Source: Pseudomonadota bacterium
GTDB lineage: Bacteria; Pseudomonadota; Alphaproteobacteria; UBA828; JAPUJA01
Length of the DNA: 9,353 bases
Direction of reading: 5' to 3'
Assembly: GCA_027296525.1 (NCBI GenBank)
Contig: JAPUJA010000188.1
Span: 1-9,353, forward strand
Every line of letters starts with the position of its first letter. The first letter of the stretch is position 1. This document shows positions 1-7,349 of the stretch, in pieces. The notes under the pieces were generated by a model. That model did not search any database. It saw only the letters and a program-made list of their open reading frames with translations, and was not told where the DNA came from. The position numbers and the translations under genes are program-made.

Positions 1-795
1 CAGGCGCTGCTCCTTCAACTCGGTGAACCCTTGGGGGTGAAGACGAAGCCCGGGCTTTACGTGAAGTGGCCGTTCATGCAGAACGTCGAGATGTTCGACA
101 AACGGATCCTCGACTATGACGTTCCGGTGGAGGAGGTGATCACGTCCGATCGGAAGCGGCTCGTGGTCGACACCTTCGCGCGCTATCGGATCGTCGATCC
201 GCTGAAGTTCTTTCAGTCGGTGGGCACCGAAGCCGTCGTGCGCAACCGGCTGGGCGCAATCCTCAACGCCCGAACCCGCGAGGTGCTGGGTCGGGTTCCC
301 TTGATCACCGTGGTCTCGGGCGAGCGCGCGGGTCTGATGAGCAGCATCGCCGCGCTCGTCAATCAGGAAGCGAGGAGCTTCGGGGTCGATGTGATCGACG
401 TGCGCATCAAGCGCGCGGACCTGCCGCAGGAGAACAGCCAGGCGATCTATCTTCGTATGCAGACCGAGCGCGAGCGCGAAGCGCGCGGATACCGCGCCCA
501 GGGCGCGGAAATGGCGCAGCGAATTCGCGCGTCGGCCGAGCGCGACCGGACGGTGATTCTCGCGGAGGCTCAACGGGACGCACAGTTTCTGCGCGGCGAG
601 GGCGACGCCGAGGCGATTCGTATCTTCGCCGAGGCGTTCAACCAGGATCCCGATTTCTTCGCCTTCTATCGGTCGATGGAGGCCTATCGCAAGTCGCTCA
701 ACAAGGACGACACGACGATGGTGCTTTCGCCCGAAAGCGAGTTCTTCGAGTTCTTCGGTAACGCCTTTGGGACGGGCCGCGCGCCCGGTGAGTGA
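1..795 (+). CDS. hflC: HflC, SPFH/band-7 modulator of FtsH protease (5' end outside window)
   Basis: This is the C-terminal 264 residues of HflC. With HflK it forms a large membrane-anchored assembly, exposed to the periplasm, that surrounds and modulates the FtsH protease; this role is known from the family. The frame is open from base 1 (Q-A-L-L-L-Q-L-G-E-P), so the TTG at 31 is internal and the N-terminal membrane anchor lies upstream of the window. Visible residues 11 to about 150 are the SPFH domain (GLYVKWPF, ITSDRKRLVVDTFARYRI, GVDVIDVRIKRADLP). A charged, Ala/Glu/Arg-rich helix follows at about 150-200 (RMQTEREREARGYRAQG, RGEGDAEA). The HflC-specific end is present: NQDPDFFAFYRSMEAYRKSL and then VLSPESEFFEFF. 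The RGEGDAEA and DPDF-FYRS-AY motifs distinguish it from HflK and from general stomatins. A Do-type protease gene downstream fits the common hflK-hflC-degP order of alphaproteobacteria. Confidence 0.94.
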   Translation, partial: QALLLQLGEPLGVKTKPGLYVKWPFMQNVEMFDKRILDYDVPVEEVITSDRKRLVVDTFARYRIVDPLKFFQSVGTEAVVRNRLGAILNARTREVLGRVPLITVVSGERAGLMSSIAALVNQEARSFGVDVIDVRIKRADLPQENSQAIYLRMQTEREREARGYRAQGAEMAQRIRASAERDRTVILAEAQRDAQFLRGEGDAEAIRIFAEAFNQDPDFFAFYRSMEAYRKSLNKDDTTMVLSPESEFFEFFGNAFGTGRAPGE

Positions 796-940
796 GGCCC
801 CGCCACCGATCACCTGAGGCCGTACGGGATGCCGTTCGGACGTGCGCTCGCGGGCAGCATCGCTACGGGCGTTCTTGAATTGGTCCCCCGTATCGCCTGG
901 AAATCGGAAGTAAGCCGTGCCTCCACGCGCTCGATGCCCG

Positions 941-966
941 GCGCCCCTCAAGATAAGGAGGGGCGC
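941..966 (+). other. Perfect 9-bp hairpin between hflC and the Do protease
   Basis: GCGCCCCTC (941-949) pairs perfectly with GAGGGGCGC (958-966) around an 8-base A/G-rich loop, and a G-U pair can extend it. Only scattered T residues follow (TCGTTGCGGG), so it lacks the U-tract of a classical intrinsic terminator. It could be a weak terminator, an mRNA-stabilising 3' structure for hflC, or part of the protease mRNA leader, as its 3' arm ends 40 bases before that start codon. The rest of the 796-1006 gap shows no convincing gene. Confidence 0.4.
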
Positions 967-1006
967 TCGTTGCGGGCGGGGGAGGCGCCGTGATTGCTGA
1001 AGGATC

Positions 1007-2485
1007 ATGACGGAATCGCATCACGAGAATGCCGTGCGCCCGCTCGCGGGGCTCGTCCTCGCCGGAGCGATCCTCGCCGTCGGTTCGTTCCTTGGCGCGC
1101 CGGCGGATGCGCGCAGCGCGCCTGAAAGCTTCGCCGACCTCGTCGAGAGACTGATGCCGGCGGTCGTCAACATTTCGTCTTACCGGGGCGAGTTCGAGGC
1201 GTTGGAGAGCGTGGGGGACTACCCGATGCTGCCGCCGGGCGCGCCCTATGGAGATTACTTCGGCTTTTACGAGGACTATGGCGGGGAAGGCTCAGAGGAT
1301 GACGGTTTCGGCGGCCTCATCTCGCTCGGCTCGGGCTTCATCATCGACCCGGAGGGATATGTGGTCACGAACGCCCATGTGGTTGACGCGGCGGACAATG
1401 TCGCCGTTCTGCTCGAGGACAACACCGTGCTGAAGGCGGAGATCGTCGGGCGCGACCCGAAGACCGACCTCGCGCTTCTCAAGGTCGATGCGGGGCGCGA
1501 GCTGCCCTCCGTCGCGTTCGGGGATTCGGACGCCATGCGCGTGGGCGATTGGGTCATCGCCATCGGCAACCCCTTCGGTCTCGGCAACTCGGTCACCGCG
1601 GGCATCATCTCGGCGCGCGAGCGCGACATCAATGTGGGTCCGTATGACGATTTCCTGCAGACCGACGCACCGATAAACCGTGGCAATTCCGGCGGCCCGA
1701 TGTTCAACGTCGATGGCGACGTGGTCGGCGTGAACACTCTGATCTTCTCGCCCTCGGGCGGCAGCGTGGGGATCGGCTTTGCGACCTCCTCCGCCCTGGC
1801 CGAACGGGTCATCGAACAGCTTCGCGAGTATGGCCGTACCCGCCGCGGCTGGCTCGGCGTGCGCATTCAGTCGGTTTCGCGCGCCTTCGCCGAAGAGCGG
1901 GGCTTGAGTGAGCTCAAGGGCGCGCTCGTCGCCTCGGTCACGGACGGGGGGCCGGCTCATCTCTCGGAGATCGAGGCCGGCGACGTGATCCTCGAATTCG
2001 ACGGGATCGAGGTCGTGACGCGCCGGATGCTGCCGCGTATCGTCGCCAATACCGAAATCGGCGAAGCGGTCCGCGTGGTCCTTTGGCGCGACGGGCGGGA
2101 GATGGACGTCGATGTGACGATCGGTGAGCTCGACGAGTCCGACCGGTTTGCCGCCTTCGAGCCGGTGCCCACGGGGCCCGAAGAGAGGATCGAGGTTTTG
2201 GGTCTTGCGCTCGCTTCGATGACGCCCGAGCTTCGCGAGCGCTTCGGGATCGGCGCGGATGTCGGCGGTGTCGTCGTCACCGAGCGGCTCGACGGGGAGA
2301 GTGATGACCCGGAATTGCGGCCGGGTGACGTGATCGTCAGCGTGGCTAAGAAAGAGGTCGAGACGCCGGCCGAGGTCTCGGCGACCATCGAGCTGCTGCG
2401 AGGCGAGGGCGCCCGGACGGTGCTCGTGCTTCGGTATCGCGAGGGAAGCGAGCACTTCGTCACGGTCGATATCGCGCCGAGCTGA
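1007..2485 (+). CDS. degP: Periplasmic Do/HtrA-family serine endoprotease (DegP/MucD-like)
   Basis: This 492-residue protein is a secreted protease-chaperone that degrades or refolds damaged envelope proteins. Residues 1-36 look like a Sec signal peptide: a short polar start, a hydrophobic core at about 13-31, and a likely signal peptidase I site after Ala-Asp-Ala (A33-A35). The trypsin-like domain spans about 41-275 with an intact triad: His124 (TNAHVVD), Asp154 (KTDLALLKV) and Ser228 (GNSGGP). Residues 61-103 form a Tyr/Gly/acid-rich insert at the place of the LA loop of DegP. PDZ1 is at about 281-372 (GWLGVRIQSV, AGDVILEFDG) and PDZ2 at about 396-488 (RPGDVIVSV); two PDZ domains mark the DegP/DegQ/MucD type rather than one-PDZ DegS. 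The ATG at 1007 is the only nearby start: a TGA stop in the same frame lies at 998-1000. AAGGA at 1000-1004 sits unusually close to the start for a ribosome site. I cannot separate DegP from MucD or DegQ by sequence alone. Confidence 0.95.
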   Translation: MTESHHENAVRPLAGLVLAGAILAVGSFLGAPADARSAPESFADLVERLMPAVVNISSYRGEFEALESVGDYPMLPPGAPYGDYFGFYEDYGGEGSEDDGFGGLISLGSGFIIDPEGYVVTNAHVVDAADNVAVLLEDNTVLKAEIVGRDPKTDLALLKVDAGRELPSVAFGDSDAMRVGDWVIAIGNPFGLGNSVTAGIISARERDINVGPYDDFLQTDAPINRGNSGGPMFNVDGDVVGVNTLIFSPSGGSVGIGFATSSALAERVIEQLREYGRTRRGWLGVRIQSVSRAFAEERGLSELKGALVASVTDGGPAHLSEIEAGDVILEFDGIEVVTRRMLPRIVANTEIGEAVRVVLWRDGREMDVDVTIGELDESDRFAAFEPVPTGPEERIEVLGLALASMTPELRERFGIGADVGGVVVTERLDGESDDPELRPGDVIVSVAKKEVETPAEVSATIELLRGEGARTVLVLRYREGSEHFVTVDIAPS

Positions 2486-2487
2486 CC

Positions 2488-2517
2488 CGGCGGGAGGCGA
2501 GCCGCCGATCTTCTTCG
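2488..2517 (+). terminator. Candidate intrinsic terminator after the Do protease
   Basis: CGGCGG (2488-2493) pairs with CCGCCG (2502-2507) around an 8-base loop, immediately after the TGA of the protease gene. It is followed by the T-rich but interrupted stretch ATCTTCTTC. The stem is short but all G-C. The broken U-tract makes termination probably partial, so read-through into the DUF1015 gene is possible. Confidence 0.4.
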
Positions 2518-2575
2518 ACGCGCCGCCGCGGTCCGTCGTGATGGGAGCGGCTCACGCAACCGGGGGAGCACCGAC

Positions 2576-3838
2576 TTGGAGCGATCGCTTCTTCGTCCCT
2601 TCCGGGCGCTGCGCCCGGCGCCCGAGCGCGCGGGCGAGGTGGCGGCACCGCCCTATGACGTGGTGAGCCGGGAAGAGGCGTACCGGGCGGCCAAAGACAA
2701 TCCCTTGAGCTTCCTCCATGTCTCGCGGGCCGAGGTCGATCTTCCACCGGGAGCTTGTGCCTATTCGGGCGAGGTCTACGCCAAGGCCAGCGCCAACCTT
2801 GCCCGTCTCATGGAAGAGGGCGTGCTCCGCCAGGACCCGGTCGCGGGCTATTACGTCTACCGGCTGAGTCTGAGCGGGCACACGCAAACCGGCATCGCCG
2901 GCGCGGTGGCGATCGCGGCCTATGAAACAGAGCGAATCCGGCGCCACGAGCTCACGCGCCCGGACAAGGTGGAGGACCGGCAACGCCACATCGCGGCGCT
3001 CGACGCCCAGTCGGGGCCGGTGCTCCTGATTCACCGGCCGCTGCCGACGGCCAAGGCGATCATCGGCGAGATCGTCGCGAGCCCCGCCGCCCTCGATATC
3101 GCAGGCTCGGACGGCACGCGCCACGCGCTCTGGCCCGTGGTGGATGCGGGGCGCATCGAAGCCCTCTCGGGCGCTTACGAAACGCTCACGGCTCTTTATA
3201 TCGCGGACGGGCATCATCGCACGGCCGCCGCCCTGAAGGTCGCCCAGGAGCGGCGCAGGGGCGAGCCCGACCCGGAGGCGCCCCATGAGCGCTTCCTGGC
3301 CGTCGCCTTCCCGGCCGATGAGGTCCGGCTGTTCGGCTACCACCGCATGGTGCGCGATCTCGGCGGGCACGCGCCCGCTCGGTTTCTCGAGGCGCTCGGC
3401 GAGGCCTTCGGGATCTCGCCGGTTCAAGGGCCGCTGCAACCAGAGAGCCGTCATCGGTTTGGCATGTATTTGGCGGGGCGGTGGTATCGGCTCGAGCTCC
3501 GTGCGCCGCCGCCGGCCGGTGGGCCGGTGCTCGATCGGCTCGATGTCAGCCTGCTGTCCAAGCGGCTGCTCGAACCGATTCTCGGGATCACCGATCCGCG
3601 CCAGGACGATCGCATCGATTTTGTCGGCGGCCCGGCGGGGTTGAGCCAACTCGAACGGCGGGTGGATGGCGGCCAGATGGCGGTGGGGTTCGCGCTCCAT
3701 CCGGCGAGTGTGCAAGAGCTGATGGCGGTCGCCGATGCGGGCCAGGTCATGCCGCCCAAATCGACCTGGTTTGACCCCAAACTGGCGGATGGCCTCATGA
3801 CCTATCGGCTCGACGGGACGCGCGGCGGCGCGGCTTGA
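2576..3838 (+). CDS. DUF1015 family protein of unknown function
   Basis: I recognise this 420-residue protein as the DUF1015 family (PF06245/COG4198), which has no established biochemical role. It has the family start (RPFRALRP, residues 7-14, and VAAPPYDVVS, 22-31), NPLSFLHVSR (42-51), a polar conserved block HELTRPDKVEDRQRHI (124-139), YIADGHHRTAAA (208-219), and the end motif MPPKSTWFDPKLADGL (392-407). Length is about normal for the family, and I see no signal peptide or membrane segment, so it is probably cytoplasmic. The start is TTG, chosen because GGGGGAG at 2562-2568 gives a ribosome site 7 bases upstream and because the family N-terminus begins a few residues before RPFRALRP; nearby ATG and GTG triplets are out of frame. 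miaA begins 12 bases after its stop, so the two are probably co-transcribed. DGHHR recalls the ParB/Srx-fold serine kinases SerK and SbnI; any serine-related role is inference. Confidence 0.9.
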   Translation: MERSLLRPFRALRPAPERAGEVAAPPYDVVSREEAYRAAKDNPLSFLHVSRAEVDLPPGACAYSGEVYAKASANLARLMEEGVLRQDPVAGYYVYRLSLSGHTQTGIAGAVAIAAYETERIRRHELTRPDKVEDRQRHIAALDAQSGPVLLIHRPLPTAKAIIGEIVASPAALDIAGSDGTRHALWPVVDAGRIEALSGAYETLTALYIADGHHRTAAALKVAQERRRGEPDPEAPHERFLAVAFPADEVRLFGYHRMVRDLGGHAPARFLEALGEAFGISPVQGPLQPESRHRFGMYLAGRWYRLELRAPPPAGGPVLDRLDVSLLSKRLLEPILGITDPRQDDRIDFVGGPAGLSQLERRVDGGQMAVGFALHPASVQELMAVADAGQVMPPKSTWFDPKLADGLMTYRLDGTRGGAA

Positions 3839-3850
3839 CGGGGACGCGCG

Positions 3851-4828
3851 GTGCGTGCGGTCGAGCAGGAGATCGGAGCTCGAGGGGCCAGGGACGGGGC
3901 CTTGATCGTCGTCGCCGGGCCGACGGCGAGCGGCAAGTCGGCCCTCGCGCTCGCCCTCGCGGAGGCGCTCGACGGCGTGGTGATCAACGCCGACAGCGTG
4001 CAGCTCTACCGCGAGCTCCGGATCCTTTCCGCGCGCCCGGGACCCGATGAGGAGGCGCGTGCGCCTCATCGGCTCTACGGTGTGCTGCCGGCGGGTGAGG
4101 CCTGCTCGGCCGGGCGTTGGCGGGCCCTGGCCGAGGGTGAGATCGAGCGCTGTTGGCGAGAGGGCCGGCTGCCGATCGTCGCGGGCGGCACGGGGCTCTA
4201 TTTGCGGGCGCTGTTGAAGGGTCTCGCGCCGGTCCCCTCGATCCCTGAAGCCGTCCGCCGCCGCGCGCGCACGCTTTACGCCGAGCTCGGCGGGCCGGCG
4301 TTTCGAGCGGAACTCGCCCACTGCGACCCGGAGATGGCGACGCGGCTCGTCGCCGGTGACCGCCAACGCCTGATGCGCGCCTTCGAGGTGATGGAGGCGA
4401 CGGGCCGATCCCTCGCCGACTGGCAACGGGAGACGCCCGAGGGGATCCGAGCGGGGCTCCATGTCTTGCTCCTCGATCCGCCGCGCGCGGCGCTTTATGA
4501 CGCCTGTGAGCGGCGTGTCGAGCGCATGATCGCCGAAGGGGCGCTGGACGAGCTCGAGGCGCTCGCGGGCCTTGAGCTCGATCCCGGACTTCCCGCGATG
4601 AAAGCGGTCGGTGTGCGGGAGCTCTTGGCTTATCTCCGGGGCGAGAGCGCGCTCGAGCGCGCGATCGCCGAGGCGAAGAAAGCCACGCGACGCTATGCCA
4701 AGCGTCAGATCACCTGGTTTCGCCACCAGATGTCGGAGGTGGATGTCGTCTCGGACGGCTATGAAGCCGGCGCGGCCGAGCGCGTGGTCCGGCGAATCGA
4801 GGGCGCGCTATTGACCGCCAATAGCTAG
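3851..4828 (+). CDS. miaA: MiaA, tRNA dimethylallyltransferase
   Basis: MiaA transfers the dimethylallyl group from dimethylallyl diphosphate to N6 of A37 in tRNAs that read codons starting with U, improving decoding. This 325-residue protein has the P-loop GPTASGKS (23-30), the tRNA-contact motif ADSVQLYREL (47-56) with the likely catalytic base Asp48, GGTGLYLRALLKGL (112-125), the second tRNA-contact motif QRLMR (172-176) followed by AFEVMEATGRSL, then KAVGVRELLAYLRGE (251-265) and TRRYAKRQITWFRHQ (279-293). The GTG at 3851 gives a 17-residue lead before LIVVAGPTASG. No strong ribosome site precedes it, and a TTG at 3902 (residue 18) is an alternative that would begin right at the P-loop strand. 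It follows the DUF1015 gene by 12 bases and ends 126 bases before ilvB. The function is secure; only the start is uncertain. Confidence 0.96.
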   Translation: MRAVEQEIGARGARDGALIVVAGPTASGKSALALALAEALDGVVINADSVQLYRELRILSARPGPDEEARAPHRLYGVLPAGEACSAGRWRALAEGEIERCWREGRLPIVAGGTGLYLRALLKGLAPVPSIPEAVRRRARTLYAELGGPAFRAELAHCDPEMATRLVAGDRQRLMRAFEVMEATGRSLADWQRETPEGIRAGLHVLLLDPPRAALYDACERRVERMIAEGALDELEALAGLELDPGLPAMKAVGVRELLAYLRGESALERAIAEAKKATRRYAKRQITWFRHQMSEVDVVSDGYEAGAAERVVRRIEGALLTANS

Positions 4829-4839
4829 GCGACTAGTTT
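4811..4839 (+). promoter_or_regulatory. Candidate sigma-70 type promoter for ilvBNC
   Basis: TTGACC (4811-4816) matches the -35 consensus at five of six bases. It is separated by exactly 17 bases from TAGTTT (4834-4839), which matches the -10 consensus at three of six. The -35 lies inside the last codons of miaA. Transcription would start near 4846 and leave an ilvB leader of about 110 bases. The -10 is weak, so this is only a candidate. Confidence 0.35.
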
Positions 4840-4879
4840 TCCAAGGGTTTTCGGGCGCGGGACGGCGGTTTAACGACGA

Positions 4880-4926
4880 AATCGGCGATTCAGGCCGGAT
4901 GCGATCCGAGTCGGAGGCGGTCCGGC
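4880..4926 (+). promoter_or_regulatory. Two short palindromes and a stem in the ilvB leader
   Basis: AATCG-G-CGATT (4880-4890) and TCCGA-G-TCGGA (4905-4915) are perfect palindromes with 5-base arms and a single central base. Their centres are 25 bases apart. The second sits inside a further inverted repeat, GCCGGA (4894-4899) with TCCGGC (4921-4926). They could be operator half-site pairs or elements of an RNA structure in the ilvB leader. No branched-chain-rich leader peptide is evident here. Short palindromes occur by chance in GC-rich DNA, so support is modest. Confidence 0.25.
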
Positions 4927-4954
4927 TCTGGATGCATGGGCGGCCCGGCTATAT

Positions 4955-6718
4955 ATGGACGAGACCTTGTCACAAACCGGTTCAGAGATTCTGATCCAAG
5001 CCCTTCTGGATCAAGGGGTGGATGTCCTGTTCGGTTATCCGGGCGGGGCCGTGCTGCCCATCTACGACGCGCTCTTTCAGCAGAACGAGCTGCGCCACAT
5101 CCTCGTGCGCCACGAGGCGGGGGCGGTGCATGCGGGCGAAGGCTACGCGCGCTCGACGGGCAAGGTCGGCAGCGTGCTCGTGACCTCGGGTCCGGGGGCG
5201 ACCAACATCGTCACAGGGCTCGCCGACGCCCTGATGGACAGCGTGCCGCTCGTCTGCCTGACGGGCCAGGTGCCGACGGCCATGATCGGCAACGACGCCT
5301 TTCAGGAGGCGGACACGGTCGGGATCACCCGGCCCTGCACCAAGCACAACTATCTGGTGAAGAACATCGATGATCTCGCGCGCATCGTCCACGAGGCGTA
5401 TTACGTGGCGCGATCCGGGCGCCCGGGGCCCGTCGTCGTGGATCTCCCCAAGGACGTTCTAATTGCCACCGGCCGATATGTCGGGCCCGCCAACGTCGAA
5501 CACCGGACCTATCGGCCCTCGATCAAGGCCGAGCCCGAGCGGGTCGCGCCCGCCGTCGATCTCATGGCACGGGCCAAGCGGCCGCTCTTTTATACCGGTG
5601 GCGGGATCATCAATTCGGGGCCAAGAGCCTGCGACCTCCTGACCGAGCTCGTGCGCCTGAGCGGTTATCCGATCACCAACACGCTGATGGGGCTCGGCGG
5701 CTATCCCGCCTCGGACGGCCAGTTCCTCGGTATGCTCGGCATGCACGGCACCTATGAAGCGAACATGGCGATGGCGGAGTGCGACGTGATGATCGCGGTG
5801 GGCGCGCGCTTCGATGATCGCGTGACGGGGCGTCTGTCCGATTTCTCGAAGGGCTCGACGAAGATTCATGTCGATATCGATCCATCGTCCATCAACAAGA
5901 ACGTTGCCGTGGACTTCCCGATCGTGGGGGACGCGGCGTCCGTGCTCGAGGACATGATCGCGCTGTGGAAAGAGAAGCGCGTTTCATCCAAGCGAGATGG
6001 GCTCGCCGAATGGTGGCGGCAGATCGACGCGTGGCGGGCCAAGGACTGTCTGAGCTACGAGCAAAAGGGCGAAGTGATCAAGCCGCAATATGCGATCCAA
6101 CGCCTTTACGAACTCACCAAGGGCCGTGATGTCTATTTCACGACCGAGGTGGGCCAGCATCAGATGTGGGCGGCCCAGTTCCTCAAATTCGAGACGCCAA
6201 AGCATTGGATTACCTCCGGCGGGCTCGGCACCATGGGTTTCGGCTTTCCGGCGGCGATGGGGGTGCAGGTCGCGCATCCGGACGCGCTCGTCATCGACGT
6301 CGCGGGCGAGGCATCGTTTCTGATGAACATGCAGGAGCTGTCGACGATTTCTCAATACCGTCTGCCCGTGAAGGTGTTCATCGTGAACAATCAGTACATG
6401 GGCATGGTGCGCCAGTGGCAGGAGTTCTTCCACGGCGGGCGCTATTCGGAGAGCTACATGGATTCGTTGCCCGATTTCGTGAAGCTTGCGGAATCCTTCG
6501 GCGTCACCGGCTTGCGCGTCGAGAGGCCCGACGAGGTCGACGACGCGATCCGGCGCATGATCGACACCGATGGCGCCGTGTTGCTGGACGTGCGGGTCAG
6601 CCCGGAGGAGAACGTATTCCCCATGATTCCGGGGGGTGCGGCCCATTACGAGATGAAGCTCGGCCCCGACGGCGCGGCGATGGGAGGACGCGAGGAAGAC
6701 GGCATGGTGCTCGTCTGA
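4955..6718 (+). CDS. ilvB: Acetolactate synthase, large catalytic subunit
   Basis: This 587-residue thiamine-diphosphate enzyme condenses two pyruvates to 2-acetolactate, or pyruvate with 2-oxobutyrate to 2-aceto-2-hydroxybutyrate, the first common step to valine, leucine and isoleucine. The N-terminal domain has GYPGGAVLPIYDAL (27-40) and the catalytic Glu54 in RHEAGAVHAGEGYAR. The FAD/central domain has GARFDDRVTG (283-292). The C-terminal domain has the cofactor motif GEASFLMN (451-458), then NNQYMGMVRQWQEFFHGGRYSES (478-500). Pro107, Asp287 and Trp488 match the inhibitor-sensitive plant residues, so it looks like an ordinary sensitive enzyme. Glu452 stands where Asp of GDG/GDA normally binds the metal, but the 24-residue gap to NN is normal. 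The ATG at 4955 fits family starts, though no good Shine-Dalgarno is visible; the ATGs at 4932 and 4936 are out of frame. ilvN follows after 73 bases. Confidence 0.97.
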   Translation: MDETLSQTGSEILIQALLDQGVDVLFGYPGGAVLPIYDALFQQNELRHILVRHEAGAVHAGEGYARSTGKVGSVLVTSGPGATNIVTGLADALMDSVPLVCLTGQVPTAMIGNDAFQEADTVGITRPCTKHNYLVKNIDDLARIVHEAYYVARSGRPGPVVVDLPKDVLIATGRYVGPANVEHRTYRPSIKAEPERVAPAVDLMARAKRPLFYTGGGIINSGPRACDLLTELVRLSGYPITNTLMGLGGYPASDGQFLGMLGMHGTYEANMAMAECDVMIAVGARFDDRVTGRLSDFSKGSTKIHVDIDPSSINKNVAVDFPIVGDAASVLEDMIALWKEKRVSSKRDGLAEWWRQIDAWRAKDCLSYEQKGEVIKPQYAIQRLYELTKGRDVYFTTEVGQHQMWAAQFLKFETPKHWITSGGLGTMGFGFPAAMGVQVAHPDALVIDVAGEASFLMNMQELSTISQYRLPVKVFIVNNQYMGMVRQWQEFFHGGRYSESYMDSLPDFVKLAESFGVTGLRVERPDEVDDAIRRMIDTDGAVLLDVRVSPEENVFPMIPGGAAHYEMKLGPDGAAMGGREEDGMVLV

Positions 6719-6791
6719 GATCCCCGTTTCCCGTTCGGCCCGATCACAGTACTCTTGCCCTCCTGTTCACCCAGCCCGAGGGAGCGAAGCC

Positions 6792-7298
6792 GTGGAAGCC
6801 GCCGTTGAACGCCATACGATCTCCTTGCTCGTGGACAACGAGGCGGGGGTTCTGGCGCGTGTCATCGGGCTCTTTTCGGGCCGGGGTTACAACATCGAAA
6901 GCCTTACCGTCGCCGAAGTCGATAAGAGCCAGACGGTCTCGCGCATCAATCTCGTCACCAGCGGCACGCCGATGACGATCGAGCAGATCAAGGCCCAGCT
7001 CGGACGTTTGGTGCCGGTTCACAAGGTCATCGACTTGACCACCGGGGCCCCCCATGTCGAGCGCGAACTCGCTTTGGTGAAGGTCGCGGGGCGCGGGGAA
7101 GAGCGCGTCGAATCGCTCCGCATCGCGGATATCTTTCGCGCGCGCGTGGTCGATGCGACGAATGAATCCTTTATCTTCGAGATTTCGGGCAGCTCCGATA
7201 AGCTCATGGCGTTCATCAAGCTGATGGAGCCCCTCGGACTCGTCGATATCTCGCGAACCGGGGTCGTGGCGATATCACGGGGCATGAGCCCCCTTTGA
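6792..7298 (+). CDS. ilvN: Acetolactate synthase, small regulatory subunit
   Basis: This 168-residue subunit activates the large subunit and carries valine feedback inhibition. The N-terminal ACT domain spans about residues 8-80, with the hallmark LVDNEAGVLARVIGLF (13-28) and SGRGYNIESLTVAEVD (29-44). Asn16, Gly19 and Asn34 align by eye with E. coli IlvH Asn11, Gly14 and Asn29, which form the valine site, so feedback inhibition is probably intact. PHVERELALVKV (87-98) opens the C-terminal domain, which ends with SRTGVVAISRG (154-164). Length is typical of the long IlvH-type small subunit. Translation starts at GTG 6792, supported by GAGGGAG at 6778-6784 with 7-base spacing. It lies 73 bases after ilvB and 51 before ilvC, consistent with one operon. 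Whether to call it ilvN or ilvH is a naming choice. Confidence 0.96.
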   Translation: MEAAVERHTISLLVDNEAGVLARVIGLFSGRGYNIESLTVAEVDKSQTVSRINLVTSGTPMTIEQIKAQLGRLVPVHKVIDLTTGAPHVERELALVKVAGRGEERVESLRIADIFRARVVDATNESFIFEISGSSDKLMAFIKLMEPLGLVDISRTGVVAISRGMSPL

Positions 7299-7314
7299 CC
7301 CCGGAACGCCGGGG
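7279..7314 (+). other. Two tandem GC hairpins at the ilvN-ilvC junction
   Basis: GGGGC-ATGA-GCCCC (7279-7292) lies over the last codons of ilvN, and CCCCGG-AACG-CCGGGG (7299-7314) starts at the base after the ilvN stop. The second can also refold as AACGCC/GGCGTT (7305-7310 with 7313-7318), and the G4 and C4 runs can swap partners. Neither is followed by a U-tract, so they are more likely mRNA-processing, stability or attenuation structures than terminators. The ilvC ribosome site (AGGGAGAGGA, 7331-7340) lies just beyond them and stays free. Confidence 0.4.
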
Positions 7315-7349
7315 CGTTGGATTGAAGAATAGGGAGAGGACCAAAGGTC

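Noticed and set aside
875..903. TTGAAT-N17-TGGAAA as a promoter for the Do protease
   Set aside because: The -10 match is poor, and CTTGAA resembling a heat-shock -35 has no suitable partner at the right distance.
829..993. 54-codon open frame (starts MPFGRALAGS) between hflC and the Do protease
   Set aside because: GAGG ten bases upstream is a passable ribosome site, but the translation has no domain, does not resemble the small DUF2065 membrane protein often found at this place, has a weaker third-position GC bias than the neighbouring genes, and runs through a perfect hairpin.
2552..4726. 724-codon open frame on the minus strand opposite the DUF1015 gene and miaA
   Set aside because: Both + strand genes have clear family motifs, and the antisense translation is Arg/Pro/Gly/His-rich with no recognisable domain. 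Long antisense frames are expected from GC-biased codon use.
4824..4840. CTAG-GCGA-CTAG-TTTT as a miaA terminator
   Set aside because: The stem is only four strong pairs (six with weak ones) and A/T-containing, and the T run is four bases. A promoter -10 reading of the same bases is at least as likely.
4899..4994. Short open frame in the ilvB leader as an attenuation leader peptide
   Set aside because: Its 31 codons hold few branched-chain residues and it overlaps the ilvB start; no terminator/antiterminator pair is visible.
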